Shown: piece by piece, positions 46,445 to 54,953 of the stretch
How the letters are laid out: each line of letters opens with the position of its first letter
Numbering within the stretch: position 1 is the first letter of the stretch
DNA from: a virus
IMG/VR virus record: IMGVR_UViG_3300018065_000011
Span: 62,001-126,000 of that record
DNA: 64,000 nt
Reading direction: 5' to 3' (one strand)
Position numbers and translations under genes: made by a program
The notes under the pieces: generated by a model
Seen by the model: the letters and a program-made list of their open reading frames with translations, nothing else
What the model was told of the DNA's origin: nothing
Databases searched by the model: none

Positions 46445-46639
46445 TCAGAGCCGTTCGCGGTACCGGACGAGCACCAGGCGAGCCTGGTGGAACGCAGAGC
46501 AGAAGTTTGGGTCGTCTCTGCCGTGGGGCTCGCTGGCTATGAGGAGATCCCGCAGGGCCTCAAGGAGCATTCGGAAGTCCTCGGGCTCGACCGCGTAGAT
46601 CGTTGGCTGGGTCCTAGAAAAACTGGAGTGGCTTGACAT
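46445..46639 (-). CDS. small hypothetical protein (64 aa)
   Basis: Product MSSHSSFSRTQPTIYAVEPED then a helix (FRMLLEALRDLLIA). Its start overlaps the upstream RHH gene by 26 nt. A competing rightward frame (46382-46636) looks less protein-like. Confidence 0.4.
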   Translation of the reverse strand: MSSHSSFSRTQPTIYAVEPEDFRMLLEALRDLLIASEPHGRDDPNFCSAFHQARLVLVRYRERL

Positions 46640-46940
46640 AGTTTTTCAACTCAGAGGGCACGTCCTCATCGTCTGCCTTGGCCGGTTTGGGCTCGGGCTT
46701 GGGTTGGTTGACGGTGGGTCGTTTAGGCTTAGGCACAGGCTCGGAGTCGTGTCCAATTTTCTGCGAAACTGGCGGCGTGTATGCCGCCAGTTCTTCGGGA
46801 GTCGGCTCACCCAGCTTGTTCCTAACCAATGATTCCAGGTAGGCGCTAGTTGTCATGCCGTGGTCCTTGGCATACAACTCGATGCGCGCTTTTGACCAGT
46901 AGCGGAATGAAATGCTGCGGCGAGTCTGTTTGCTAGACAC
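46614..46940 (-). CDS. ribbon-helix-helix DNA-binding protein
   Basis: A 108-residue product: RRSISFRYWSKARIELYAKD then MTTSAYLESLVRNKL (residues 7-44), a clear RHH fold, followed by a Pro/Lys-rich tail with repeats of PKP (PKPKRPTVNQPKPEPKPAK). RHH proteins usually repress their own operon. It could regulate the genes on either side. No toxin partner is evident. Confidence 0.7.
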   Translation of the reverse strand: MSSKQTRRSISFRYWSKARIELYAKDHGMTTSAYLESLVRNKLGEPTPEELAAYTPPVSQKIGHDSEPVPKPKRPTVNQPKPEPKPAKADDEDVPSELKNYVKPLQFF

Positions 46941-46980
46941 GATTTTAATTCTACCCCTCTACAGTTGTCATGTGCATAGC

Positions 46981-47742
46981 CTAGTCAGGCCAGCACTTGA
47001 GATGGAAAGCCCCCAAAGACTCCACGAACATGCATTGAGGCTCCTCTATTTTCTGGGCACACATCTGGCAGTGGAACGTGCGCGTTTTTGGCTTGAGGAG
47101 CACGCCTTCGCTGATTTGATCTGGTGTGAGCGTGACCAGGCGCATCGGTTCGGTTTTCGGCTCCTCAGATTCGTCAGGCTCGGGCTCGTCCGTATCAGAC
47201 GGCTTTGCGTCTTGGATTGCAAGGGCGGCTTGCTTGTATGCGTCGTACATGGCCTCGCGGCAGAAGGAGGCGATGGGACACGACTGACAAGTAGAGTCCT
47301 TTGGATCATAGAGTAGTCCGTAGCAGAGAGAGCAAGGAGATTGGCAAACTGCAAGCCCGCGGAGGTACGGATCGTCGTAAGGATTGGTCAACGACGCGAT
47401 CTGCTGTTCGGGCTTGGGCTCAGCCTCGGGGATGGGATCAGACATGAGCTTTGCAGCTTCCTCTACCCCACGTCGCGTCAGAGCCCACAGGTTCTTGCCC
47501 GGACTGCTGGTGAGAGGATCAGCTAGTGTGCGAATACCCCGGAACGCGAGCCCGATCAGCCGATGTGTTTCCCGCTTTCCGTGCTTCTTCCCCAACGCGT
47601 CTTCATTCATCTGAAGCTGCTCTAGCACAGCCTTGATCACAGTCTCTCTCGCTATCGGTACATCAGCCTTGAAACCGGACAACTGCCCAAGAGCAGTCAG
47701 AAGATGCGGGCGGAAGTACGTTGCTGTGGGCTTGTCTTTCAT
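46981..47742 (-). CDS. winged-helix-like protein with cysteine clusters
   Basis: A 253-residue protein. The N-terminal 95 residues (YFRPHLLTALGQLSGFK ... NLWALTRRGVEEAAKL) look like a winged helix and share their pattern with the N-terminus of the sigma-like protein at 60875. The middle has CQSPCSLCYG and CQSCPIASFC, resembling an iron-sulfur or zinc cluster, and the end has CQMCAQKIEEPQCMF then CW. It directly precedes the AAA+ stop on the same strand. Function unknown; possibly a transcription factor. Confidence 0.55.
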   Translation of the reverse strand: MKDKPTATYFRPHLLTALGQLSGFKADVPIARETVIKAVLEQLQMNEDALGKKHGKRETHRLIGLAFRGIRTLADPLTSSPGKNLWALTRRGVEEAAKLMSDPIPEAEPKPEQQIASLTNPYDDPYLRGLAVCQSPCSLCYGLLYDPKDSTCQSCPIASFCREAMYDAYKQAALAIQDAKPSDTDEPEPDESEEPKTEPMRLVTLTPDQISEGVLLKPKTRTFHCQMCAQKIEEPQCMFVESLGAFHLKCWPD

Positions 47743-48977
47743 CAGATTGACAGGCTCTCGTCACTGACTCCCTGCACGTCACCCGAATCGAGCAAGCCAC
47801 CCGTGATATGACCATGAATCAGACGCTTTGCACGAAGGCGAGTCTCTTCATCTGGGTATCCATCAAACACGCAGCGGCTTGCTTGTCGCATCAGGTCTTC
47901 AGGAGGCTTGCGGCGGGGGTGAAGGCTGAGGATGTCCTCGGCGGCTTGTACCCAATTACATAGTTCGCGGTGAGAAAACTCTGCGAAGAGATCACCAGAC
48001 TCGATGTGTTCGCGTAGCGTGTGGGTTGCCATGCCAAGCCCCGTGGTCATTCGGCCCGTGTGTGCTTCGCGATGACCCGTAAGCTCGTCACCCATTTTCT
48101 CCGCAAAGAGAGGAAACTTGGCACGAAGGATCGGTTCCTCATCTCGCCAATCCATCATGTGAAAGCGCAGCTTCCGCTGGAACCGAGAAAGGATCGAGAA
48201 GTCGATGATGGTGCTGGATGTGTAACGTCCGGTCTCGTCACCCTGGCCCGCAGTGTTGGCGGTCGCCACGAAGTGCGTGCCTGGTAGAACAGGCCACGAA
48301 CCACCGTCGGGTCGTGGCACCCGTCCCTGGATCGTGTCCAAGAGCAAGCGAACGATCTCGATCTGGCTTTTGGTGGCGCGGTCCAGGTCGGTGATGAGAA
48401 TGAGAGCGGGAATCTGCCGACCGGTAGTGGTCTTGTAGCCATCGCGTGCGAGTCTGAGGAGCCGTCCCTCTTCCCAGTAGGTTCCCCCACGGTTGATCGA
48501 CTTACTCCACAACCACGGCTGTAGGTCTGTGTTGGGGATCACTTGAAACTCTTCGCCGGGCACGCGGTGCAACGCCGACCATGCCGAGACGAATCCATCT
48601 TTACCGCAACCGGACGCTCCGTGGATGTAGAGGGAGCGCGCGTTCTTGAGTGCTATGCTGGCGGCACTCACGTCCTCGGCCAAGGCACCATAAGAAGGGA
48701 TGCGGTAGTGATCGGGAAGCGGCAGGCAGACTTCGGGAGGCACATCGTGATTGACTTTGTGAACGACGCCAGCGAAATCGGCGGTCAGGTGGGTCGGTGC
48801 CGGGGGATGCGCACGTTTGCCGTTTGCTGTTTTCTGTAGCTCGGCAACGATCTCTGGAGCCACAACCTCGGCAGCGGGGTATTTCCCCAAATACTGCTCT
48901 ACGTTGAGCTTATGGGCCTCAGAGAGATGATCCCCGAGCCACGGGCTTTCGTGTCCGCAGATCTGGCAAATGGGCAT
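47742..48977 (-). CDS. MoxR/CbbQ-type AAA+ ATPase with N-terminal zinc finger
   Basis: A 411-residue protein. The N-terminus is a small finger CQICGHESPWLGDHLSEAH followed by YLGKYP, common in phage proteins. The AAA+ core has Walker A HGASGCGKDGFV near 118, Walker B ALILITDLDRAT near 193, and sensor 1-like THFVATANTAG. MoxR-type ATPases work with VWA proteins to remodel metal-dependent complexes. The divergent VWA gene at 49075 is the likely partner. Confidence 0.8.
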   Translation of the reverse strand: MPICQICGHESPWLGDHLSEAHKLNVEQYLGKYPAAEVVAPEIVAELQKTANGKRAHPPAPTHLTADFAGVVHKVNHDVPPEVCLPLPDHYRIPSYGALAEDVSAASIALKNARSLYIHGASGCGKDGFVSAWSALHRVPGEEFQVIPNTDLQPWLWSKSINRGGTYWEEGRLLRLARDGYKTTTGRQIPALILITDLDRATKSQIEIVRLLLDTIQGRVPRPDGGSWPVLPGTHFVATANTAGQGDETGRYTSSTIIDFSILSRFQRKLRFHMMDWRDEEPILRAKFPLFAEKMGDELTGHREAHTGRMTTGLGMATHTLREHIESGDLFAEFSHRELCNWVQAAEDILSLHPRRKPPEDLMRQASRCVFDGYPDEETRLRAKRLIHGHITGGLLDSGDVQGVSDESLSI

Positions 48978-49038
48978 GTCCTGGCCTATGTCTCTCTACG
49001 CCAGATGAGCCCAAGAGTTTACAAATGGCTGAGATTTC

Positions 49039-49066
49039 TAAACTTCCTCGCAAAACCCGCGTAGAG
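49039..49066 (+). promoter_or_regulatory. phage promoter-like motif
   Basis: TAAACTTC at 49039 and GCGTAGAG at 49059, 8 nt before the ATG at 49075. Same 20-nt spacing as the other copies. Confidence 0.6.
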
Positions 49067-49074
49067 AGTTTGCG

Positions 49075-51132
49075 ATGACTGACCGCTCTGCGATCGGAAT
49101 TCCTCCGACGTTCCCAGGAGCACCATGGCTCGCTACACACCAAGCGACGGTGGATGGCGTCTTGGCTGGAACAGGTGTGTCGCGTCGAGTCATCAGCCGG
49201 GGAGCCCGTTTCGAGAATGAGGATCACTGGACGGCCCTTCGCTTTTCCAACCTGATGATCGAGTGGGCTCGAAAGCATCCTCGCGCAGCGCCTTCCTTTG
49301 AAGTGATTACGGGGTGGGTCAACAAGGCCAACAAACCGCCGAAGGACTACCAGCCGCGCATCATTATCGCCCGCACGCCGAAGAAACTCAATCATCGAGT
49401 TGCCCTGGCGCTCGTTGGCGGAGGAAATCACGAGGCATGGCACACGTTGTTCGGCCGTCGTAAGCCTCTACATGAGAACGAAATGGGGAGGCTTGTGAAT
49501 CCTCGCTGGGCGAAGTTGAAGGATTGGTCATGCCGAGTCCGGCTTCTGAGGCTGTTGTTCCGTATCATCGAGGACATCCGCATCGAGCGTCGCGGTATCG
49601 AGCGGCAGCCCGCGACGCGACAATCGATGATCGACCTACAGGATTACATTCTCGCGCAGGAGGAGCAAGACCGGCTGCGTGCTCAGGCTCAGGGTTTGTC
49701 CGAAGAGGACTGCTTCAATCCCTTCAGCGTTCTGACCGGGACGTTTCGGGACCTGGGGTTTGGGTACAACACCAGGGCTTCTCGCGAGATCCTGACGCGG
49801 CGCAAGCTGCATCAACCAGAGATCGTGAGTCTCGTTGGAGCCGTGCTGCAAGAGCACCTGCAAGAGTGTATCGAGCTTGCTGGCGATGACGATCTGGGTT
49901 TCATTCGCAAGGGGATGGATGTGGTTATCGCTTTGGAGGAGCATCTGGAGATTCAGGAGGAGAGCGAAGGAGGAGACGAGACTACCGAGGATTCCTCTGC
50001 CGTGCCGGATGAGGGCGAAGGCGAGGGCGAGGGCGAAGGCGCGGGAACGGCATCTCTCCAAGAGGCTCTGGACTCAGCGAAGAACGATGCGCCGAAGCTG
50101 CGTGAAGTAGGAGATGCTTTGGGCGAAGCTTTCGCGCAGGCCAACCTCAAGGAAGAGGATCTTCAAGGGGACGAGTTGCCGTGGCGTCCCTTTGACACGA
50201 GCTTGGACGTGGCCGAGTTTCCTGCGGGAGCCGATCTCAGTAAGGAACAGGACCAAGCGAACGAATTGCTGGCGAAGGTCAAGCGGCCCATCGCTGACTT
50301 GCGTGCCAAGTTTCGAGTGCTCATGCGCGCTCTGGAGATGCGAGAAGATGAGCACGGTTTGCGGAAGGGTCCAAGGCTTTCCGAGCGAATGCTAGTTGAT
50401 ACCTACGTGGAGATCATGGACGACGTGCCGCCCACGCGAGCATACTCGGACATTGCTGAAGAGATCGACACGAGCGTGGCTCTGGTGCTCAGCAGGGATC
50501 AGTCCTCATCGACGGTCTCGATCAAAGACCAGCTAGACCAGTGCATGTTCGCCATGGCTGAGCCAGTCGAGAACATCGGTGGTCAGGTCATGGCGTTTGG
50601 TTGGCGCACGGGGCAACCGGGCTCGGAGCCCGCAGATCCTCACAAGGGAATCTATCACCGTTACCACGGCATGCAGTACGACGTGTTCAAGACATTCGGG
50701 GAGCGTCTGGCGAACGTCAAGGCGAGATTCACTCGCACAGTTTCCAAAGGCGGGACGCCGATGGCGGACGGAATCGAGTACGGGCTGATGGCGCTCAGCG
50801 ATCGGCCCGAGGCTCACCGTCTGCTGTTCGTGATCACGGACGGCAAGCCGCCTTCTCAGTTGTTGCCCATCATTCGCAACCAGGTTCGACGTGCAAAGAA
50901 GGCTGGTGTGCATGTGGTGGGTGTGGGGTGTGGGGAAGCAGGGATGAAGAAGCGCACGTTGGCAGAGCCCAATCCACTGCCATACGTTGCCGATGTTTTC
51001 GAGGATTGGGTGTACGAAGAGGACGTGGCTGACTTGCCGCAACCTCTCGTGCGCAAACTGTCGCAGATCTTGCACAAGACCGCGCATAAGCGAGGGCATA
51101 GAGTCCCTCAGGAGTCGATAGATGAAGCATGA
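49075..51132 (+). CDS. CobT-like VWA-domain protein
   Basis: A 685-residue protein. N-terminal half: helical, with NHEAWHTLFGR (a metallopeptidase-like HExxH variant) near residue 120. Middle: acidic low-complexity linker (EGEGEGEGEGAG) near 310. C-terminal VWA domain (about 460-680) with MIDAS residues SRDQSSS, GGTPMADG and ITDGKPP all present. The layout resembles CobT/CbbO-type partners of MoxR ATPases. The expected ATPase gene lies divergently at 47742-48977. Substrate unknown; a phage-specific assembly or maturation role is possible. Confidence 0.75.
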   Translation: MTDRSAIGIPPTFPGAPWLATHQATVDGVLAGTGVSRRVISRGARFENEDHWTALRFSNLMIEWARKHPRAAPSFEVITGWVNKANKPPKDYQPRIIIARTPKKLNHRVALALVGGGNHEAWHTLFGRRKPLHENEMGRLVNPRWAKLKDWSCRVRLLRLLFRIIEDIRIERRGIERQPATRQSMIDLQDYILAQEEQDRLRAQAQGLSEEDCFNPFSVLTGTFRDLGFGYNTRASREILTRRKLHQPEIVSLVGAVLQEHLQECIELAGDDDLGFIRKGMDVVIALEEHLEIQEESEGGDETTEDSSAVPDEGEGEGEGEGAGTASLQEALDSAKNDAPKLREVGDALGEAFAQANLKEEDLQGDELPWRPFDTSLDVAEFPAGADLSKEQDQANELLAKVKRPIADLRAKFRVLMRALEMREDEHGLRKGPRLSERMLVDTYVEIMDDVPPTRAYSDIAEEIDTSVALVLSRDQSSSTVSIKDQLDQCMFAMAEPVENIGGQVMAFGWRTGQPGSEPADPHKGIYHRYHGMQYDVFKTFGERLANVKARFTRTVSKGGTPMADGIEYGLMALSDRPEAHRLLFVITDGKPPSQLLPIIRNQVRRAKKAGVHVVGVGCGEAGMKKRTLAEPNPLPYVADVFEDWVYEEDVADLPQPLVRKLSQILHKTAHKRGHRVPQESIDEA

Positions 51133-51388
51133 CTGTGGAGGAACATGGGAACCATTGCCGAGATGGAATGGTCGTTACCGTTGCAACCGGTGTGGGGTAT
51201 TCGGGTATCGTGGTGTGGCTCGCAGAGGCATGGCGTCTGAGAAGTGCGGAGACATCATCCCCTACAAGTGCAGCAAGCGAGTAGGCAAGACCAAGTGTTC
51301 GCGTCCGGCCGTGGGTAAGAACAAGAAGAAAGCATGGGTTTGTAGCGAGCACCATGAAGTTGAAGAAGAGAAAGCCGCCGCCGGATGA
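51122..51388 (+). CDS. small zinc-ribbon protein
   Basis: An 88-residue product with HDCGGTW, CNRCGVFG, KCSKRVGKTKC and CSEHHE, enough Cys/His for two zinc sites. It overlaps its neighbours by 11 and 35 nt. Confidence 0.5.
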   Translation: MKHDCGGTWEPLPRWNGRYRCNRCGVFGYRGVARRGMASEKCGDIIPYKCSKRVGKTKCSRPAVGKNKKKAWVCSEHHEVEEEKAAAG

Positions 51389-51641
51389 TCCGGGCAACCG
51401 GGCTGGCCGCAAGCTACACGCACGAGCAAAGGCGTGGATCGAGGCTTGCGGCGGCGTTCGCATCGAGGTAGCAAACGTAAACAGCCGGTCGGAGGCGCGC
51501 TCTGTGGGCGTCTACAAGCCTCCAGACGACGCGCAGCAGAAGGTCGGGGAGATCCTTGCTCGCAAGGAAAACGAGCCCAAGGCCAAGGCTAAGCCCAAAG
51601 AAAAGGTGAGTTTCTTCAAATTTGCCAGGAGTCAGAGGTAA
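51354..51641 (+). CDS. small hypothetical protein
   Basis: A 95-residue basic product (MKLKKRKPPPDDPGNRAG...) with a helix-strand core (AKAWIEACGGVRIEVAN) and a Lys/Pro-rich tail. Not recognised. Confidence 0.45.
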   Translation: MKLKKRKPPPDDPGNRAGRKLHARAKAWIEACGGVRIEVANVNSRSEARSVGVYKPPDDAQQKVGEILARKENEPKAKAKPKEKVSFFKFARSQR

Positions 51642-51666
51642 ACTTCTCGCGAGATTCCGCGTAGGG
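51639..51666 (+). promoter_or_regulatory. phage promoter-like motif
   Basis: TAAACTTC at 51639 (overlapping the previous stop) and GCGTAGGG at 51659, 6 nt before the ATG at 51673. Confidence 0.55.
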
Positions 51667-51672
51667 GAGTTG

Positions 51673-52758
51673 ATGGCCCGGAAGCAAGAGCGCTTTCCAG
51701 TCCTGCACTACGACACCGTTCTCCGGTCCTCGGATGTGTTGGCGGACCGGCTCGGGACGGCGCGAAGGGTTTGGGCCGGAGATGACATTCAGGAGCACCT
51801 GGAGAATCCCGAGTTTCGGTTCTGCTTGATGGATGCGTGTAGGAACCACGGAGATCCTCCATCGTTGAGCGTGTGTGTCGAGGCGATGTTCTGGTACGAA
51901 ATGTTCGGCCAGCAAAACTACGTCGTCGGTCCTCGCCTTCAGGAGATGTTTATCAACACGAGTCTCAAGGGAATCCCGAAGGAAGATTTCAAGCTGCCCT
52001 ACAAGAGTTTCTACGTCGTGGTCGAGAATTGCGAGGCGCAGATCTGGGGCGGCCCTAGGACGCAGTGGCACCAACTGGCTGGCTTCTATGTGACGCAGCA
52101 CGATGACGGCAGGATCTTCGTGTACATGTGGGGCAAACCAAACAGCCGGTCCTTTAGCGACGAGGACAACGCGACAGGGTGGATGCGGTTCGATCTCGAT
52201 GAGATCTACGGGAGCTTCGATGACATCGAGGCGTACATCGAGGATTCAGTTACGAAGGGCAAGTCAGAAGACGACTTGCCGGAGTTTACGACTCCCGATA
52301 CCGAGATAAAGAAATCGGTGGAGAGCTACATGATCACGGCACGGATCGCGTTCAACCTGATCATGTACCTCCAGAGTCCAAATCGTGAAGTCGAAACCGA
52401 GACTCCCGAGCAGCGCAAGAAGGAGTTTCTGCGCAAGTACGGTCGCAAGAAGAACCTCAGCAAAGGGCGCGCGGGCCTGGCCCGTCGTGACCTGGAACGT
52501 GCCGGAAAGGCGACCGTGACTTGGATTGGGCGCTCTGTCGAGGAAATCGAGCGCCCGAGGGGCTCTGGCTCACAGCCCCAGATGAGGCATTGGGTCGTGG
52601 GGCACTGGCAACGGTATTGGGTCGGCTCTGGCCCCAACCGGCGACGGGAATGGCGACACAAACTGGCGTTTGAGCGCAATATCGCCGCCGCTGTGGCTGT
52701 CGAGCGTCGATACTACAAGTCTGTCGAGGACAAGCCCGACGAGCCTGACGATTCGTAG
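51673..52758 (+). CDS. hypothetical protein with GHW motif near C-terminus (AcrVA2-like?)
   Basis: A 361-residue protein. The N-terminal two thirds have SVCVEAMFWYEMFGQ, then KSFYVVVENCEAQIW, GFYVTQHDDGRIFVYMWG. Near the C-terminus is HWVVGHWQRYWVGSGPNRRR. As I recall, a GHWR...G.GR..R motif marks a widespread phage family that includes the anti-CRISPR AcrVA2, but many members have no proven anti-CRISPR activity. It has its own promoter-like motif. Assignment is tentative. Confidence 0.45.
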   Translation: MARKQERFPVLHYDTVLRSSDVLADRLGTARRVWAGDDIQEHLENPEFRFCLMDACRNHGDPPSLSVCVEAMFWYEMFGQQNYVVGPRLQEMFINTSLKGIPKEDFKLPYKSFYVVVENCEAQIWGGPRTQWHQLAGFYVTQHDDGRIFVYMWGKPNSRSFSDEDNATGWMRFDLDEIYGSFDDIEAYIEDSVTKGKSEDDLPEFTTPDTEIKKSVESYMITARIAFNLIMYLQSPNREVETETPEQRKKEFLRKYGRKKNLSKGRAGLARRDLERAGKATVTWIGRSVEEIERPRGSGSQPQMRHWVVGHWQRYWVGSGPNRRREWRHKLAFERNIAAAVAVERRYYKSVEDKPDEPDDS

Positions 52759-52818
52759 GCGGTAGGGTGCCTATAGAACGCCTTGGGGTAAGGCGTGTCT
52801 TGCGCCTAGAGGTTTTCT

Positions 52819-53793
52819 ATGCCCACGCTCAGACAAGCAACCATCCGCCTGGCCCACGAAGATGAGGAATTGCGTCCCCTCCTGCTCCCGTTGTTGAAGG
52901 CTGCGGAAGATGATGAAGATGAGGACGAGAAAGAGGGCAAGTTTGAACGAGGCGAGGATGTGCCTCTTTCGGAGATGCCCAAGAAGTTGCAGGACAACGC
53001 CAAGAATCCTCCTCCTTCGGTCCAGAAGGTGAAGGAGAAGATCAAGTCCAAGTCGAAGAAGGGAAGTATCCCCGAGCAAGAGCTTTTCGACGCGGCCTTG
53101 AAGCTGGCGAGCGAGTCGCCCGAGTACGAGGAGCATCTGCTGCCTGTGCTCGAAAAGTTTGCCGACAGCGTGGTGCCAGGAGACCCCCCCAATCCATCGG
53201 ATGAGCGTGCCAATGAAATGGGCTGGGATCCCGGCAAGACGGAAGATGAGGATGAGGGGAAGAAGGCGGCGGATTTGGATGATGAGCGCGCGCTCCTCCA
53301 TGGTGCGATCAAGCTCGCCACGGACAACCCCGACATCCGTGACCGGCTGCTGCCGGCGATTCGCGAGGCAACGGTTCTGCCGCTACTCGATGAGGACGTT
53401 GAGATGCTGCGGCAGGCGAAGGGTCCTGCGCCCGAGGCACCGTCCGGGTCCAAGTGGGAGAAGATGCCAAAGGGCTGGACCGCGGAATCCCGCAAGAAGT
53501 TTTGGGAGTCCCTGACTGCCAAAGCTCCGAAGCACAAGGTTACGGAGTGCATGAAGCGGATGGAGGGGAAGGTGGATGACACGGGTGCTTTTTGTGCGTC
53601 ATTGGCTGATCGTGTCGTGGGCAAGAAGTGGCGGAGCGAGTCTCGGAAGAAAGCCGATGACGAGTGGCTCGGCATCGAGGAAGTGCGAGAGCTTTGCCCG
53701 TCGTGCGCCGATCGGATGGCGAGTTACAACATGAGGGTGGTCAAAGCCTCGGTGATCCGGCGAGCCGTCGAGATTCAAAAAAAAAGTAGGTAA
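52819..53793 (+). CDS. protein with repeated LRxAxIRLA motif, ends at an A9 run
   Basis: A 324-residue acidic protein. The start LRQATIRLAHEDEELRPLLL matches the motif of the proteins at 32693 and 54954. Related repeats recur inside: ELFDAALKLASESPEYEEHL near 93 and LLHGAIKLATDNPDIRDRLL near 162. A domain like WTAESRKKFWESLTAKAPKH then CMKRMEG follows near 215. The frame ends a few codons after nine A residues (53777-53785); the next frame continues with protein-like sequence, so a frameshift may join it to 53873-54184. Probably structural or head-associated. Confidence 0.6.
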   Translation: MPTLRQATIRLAHEDEELRPLLLPLLKAAEDDEDEDEKEGKFERGEDVPLSEMPKKLQDNAKNPPPSVQKVKEKIKSKSKKGSIPEQELFDAALKLASESPEYEEHLLPVLEKFADSVVPGDPPNPSDERANEMGWDPGKTEDEDEGKKAADLDDERALLHGAIKLATDNPDIRDRLLPAIREATVLPLLDEDVEMLRQAKGPAPEAPSGSKWEKMPKGWTAESRKKFWESLTAKAPKHKVTECMKRMEGKVDDTGAFCASLADRVVGKKWRSESRKKADDEWLGIEEVRELCPSCADRMASYNMRVVKASVIRRAVEIQKKSR

Positions 53794-53872
53794 GGACTGG
53801 GAAGAGAAGGCGGTCAAGCATCCAGGCCGTGTCCACAAGTACCTCGGTATCCCCGAGGACCAGGACATCCCG

Positions 53873-54184
53873 ATGGGTAAGCTGGATGCGGCGATCGAAA
53901 AGGCAAAGAAGGAGGACGACAAGTCCATCCTCGATGCGCTTCTGCTTGCCAAGAAATTCAAGACGCAAGACAAGCGTGCCTACGAGGTCACAAAGAAGGA
54001 ATGGGAAGAGGCGCTTCGGCACGATGAGCAGATGCTCAAGAAGTATGAGGAGAACCTCAAGAGACTTCAGCGCGGCGAGAAGGTTGAGAACCTGACGGCT
54101 GAGGGGGCCAGGTCCACGATCTCTGGATTGAGGACGGTAATCCAGAACAAGAAGAAGCTGATCAGGAAGCTGGACAAGCTGTAG
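53873..54184 (+). CDS. C-terminal continuation or separate helical protein
   Basis: From ATG 53873 it would be 103 residues (MGKLDAAIEKAKKEDDKS...), almost all helix. Upstream in the same frame the sequence VKHPGRVHKYLGIPEDQDIP is also protein-like right back to the A9 run, so this is more likely the C-terminal part of the 52819 protein made by slippage or frameshift. Confidence 0.55.
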   Translation: MGKLDAAIEKAKKEDDKSILDALLLAKKFKTQDKRAYEVTKKEWEEALRHDEQMLKKYEENLKRLQRGEKVENLTAEGARSTISGLRTVIQNKKKLIRKLDKL

Positions 54185-54198
54185 CGGTACAGTAGTAC

Positions 54199-54615
54199 AT
54201 GCCCGCCGCTCCTTCGTACCCCTGGACCAAGGGGAAACAGGCCGAGTACACCTGCTTCGTGATTGAGATCGAGGTCGCCGTCGATCAGAACGGCACGCCT
54301 TGGTCCAATCATAAGCTCCAGAGTCAGGAAGACATGGACCTGACGATGGAGATGGACAAAAGCGGCCAAGAGCACGTTGCTCACGCGCTGTTGATGGAAG
54401 CCGTGAAGCGTGAGGCTCTTTTGGAGGTACTGCTCAAGTTGTCTAACGACGCGGAATTCAAGGAAAGAGTCCTCGATCCTGCGCCTGATGCGCAAGAAAA
54501 GCTAGTTTCTGAGGTCTCGACTGCTATGATGCGCGTCGTCAACCGAGTAACGGCTGTGCTAGCCCCGGATGCTGCGCGTGCCGCGCTAGATATGGTTCGG
54601 CAAGACCCACCGTGA
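54199..54615 (+). CDS. hypothetical protein
   Basis: A 138-residue product: strand-rich start (AEYTCFVIEIEVAVDQNG) then helices (VAHALLMEAVKREALLEVLL). Not recognised. The end overlaps the next GTG start (GTGA). Confidence 0.5.
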   Translation: MPAAPSYPWTKGKQAEYTCFVIEIEVAVDQNGTPWSNHKLQSQEDMDLTMEMDKSGQEHVAHALLMEAVKREALLEVLLKLSNDAEFKERVLDPAPDAQEKLVSEVSTAMMRVVNRVTAVLAPDAARAALDMVRQDPP

Positions 54616-54902
54616 GCGACGATCCCCAGAGAGTTTGCGCGATGCTTGGGATCTCAAAGGACGATCTCAAAGCCCAGATGGAGCAGCGGTATGCCAACAG
54701 CCGCAGCGAAATCATGCAACGCGTCAAGGACCATCTCAAGAGCGGAGAGTTGACGATCGAGGAGTTGGTCCGTCTGGTCATCCGAGAGAGCTACTGGCGG
54801 GCAGCTATCGATCTGGTAGAGCTAGACGTTTCGAGGCCCCGAGGGCAGCGGCCCAAGCGGGCAAAGATCGGCCCCGGCATTGACGTAAGCGGCCACCGGT
54901 AA
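54612..54902 (+). CDS. hypothetical protein
   Basis: A 96-residue helical product from a GTG start (MSDDPQRVCAMLGISKDD). Not recognised. Confidence 0.5.
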   Translation: MSDDPQRVCAMLGISKDDLKAQMEQRYANSRSEIMQRVKDHLKSGELTIEELVRLVIRESYWRAAIDLVELDVSRPRGQRPKRAKIGPGIDVSGHR

Positions 54903-54953
54903 GCGATCTGGCCGGTTTTTCGTCTATGCCCGGCTTCGGGTAGGAGCCTTCGT

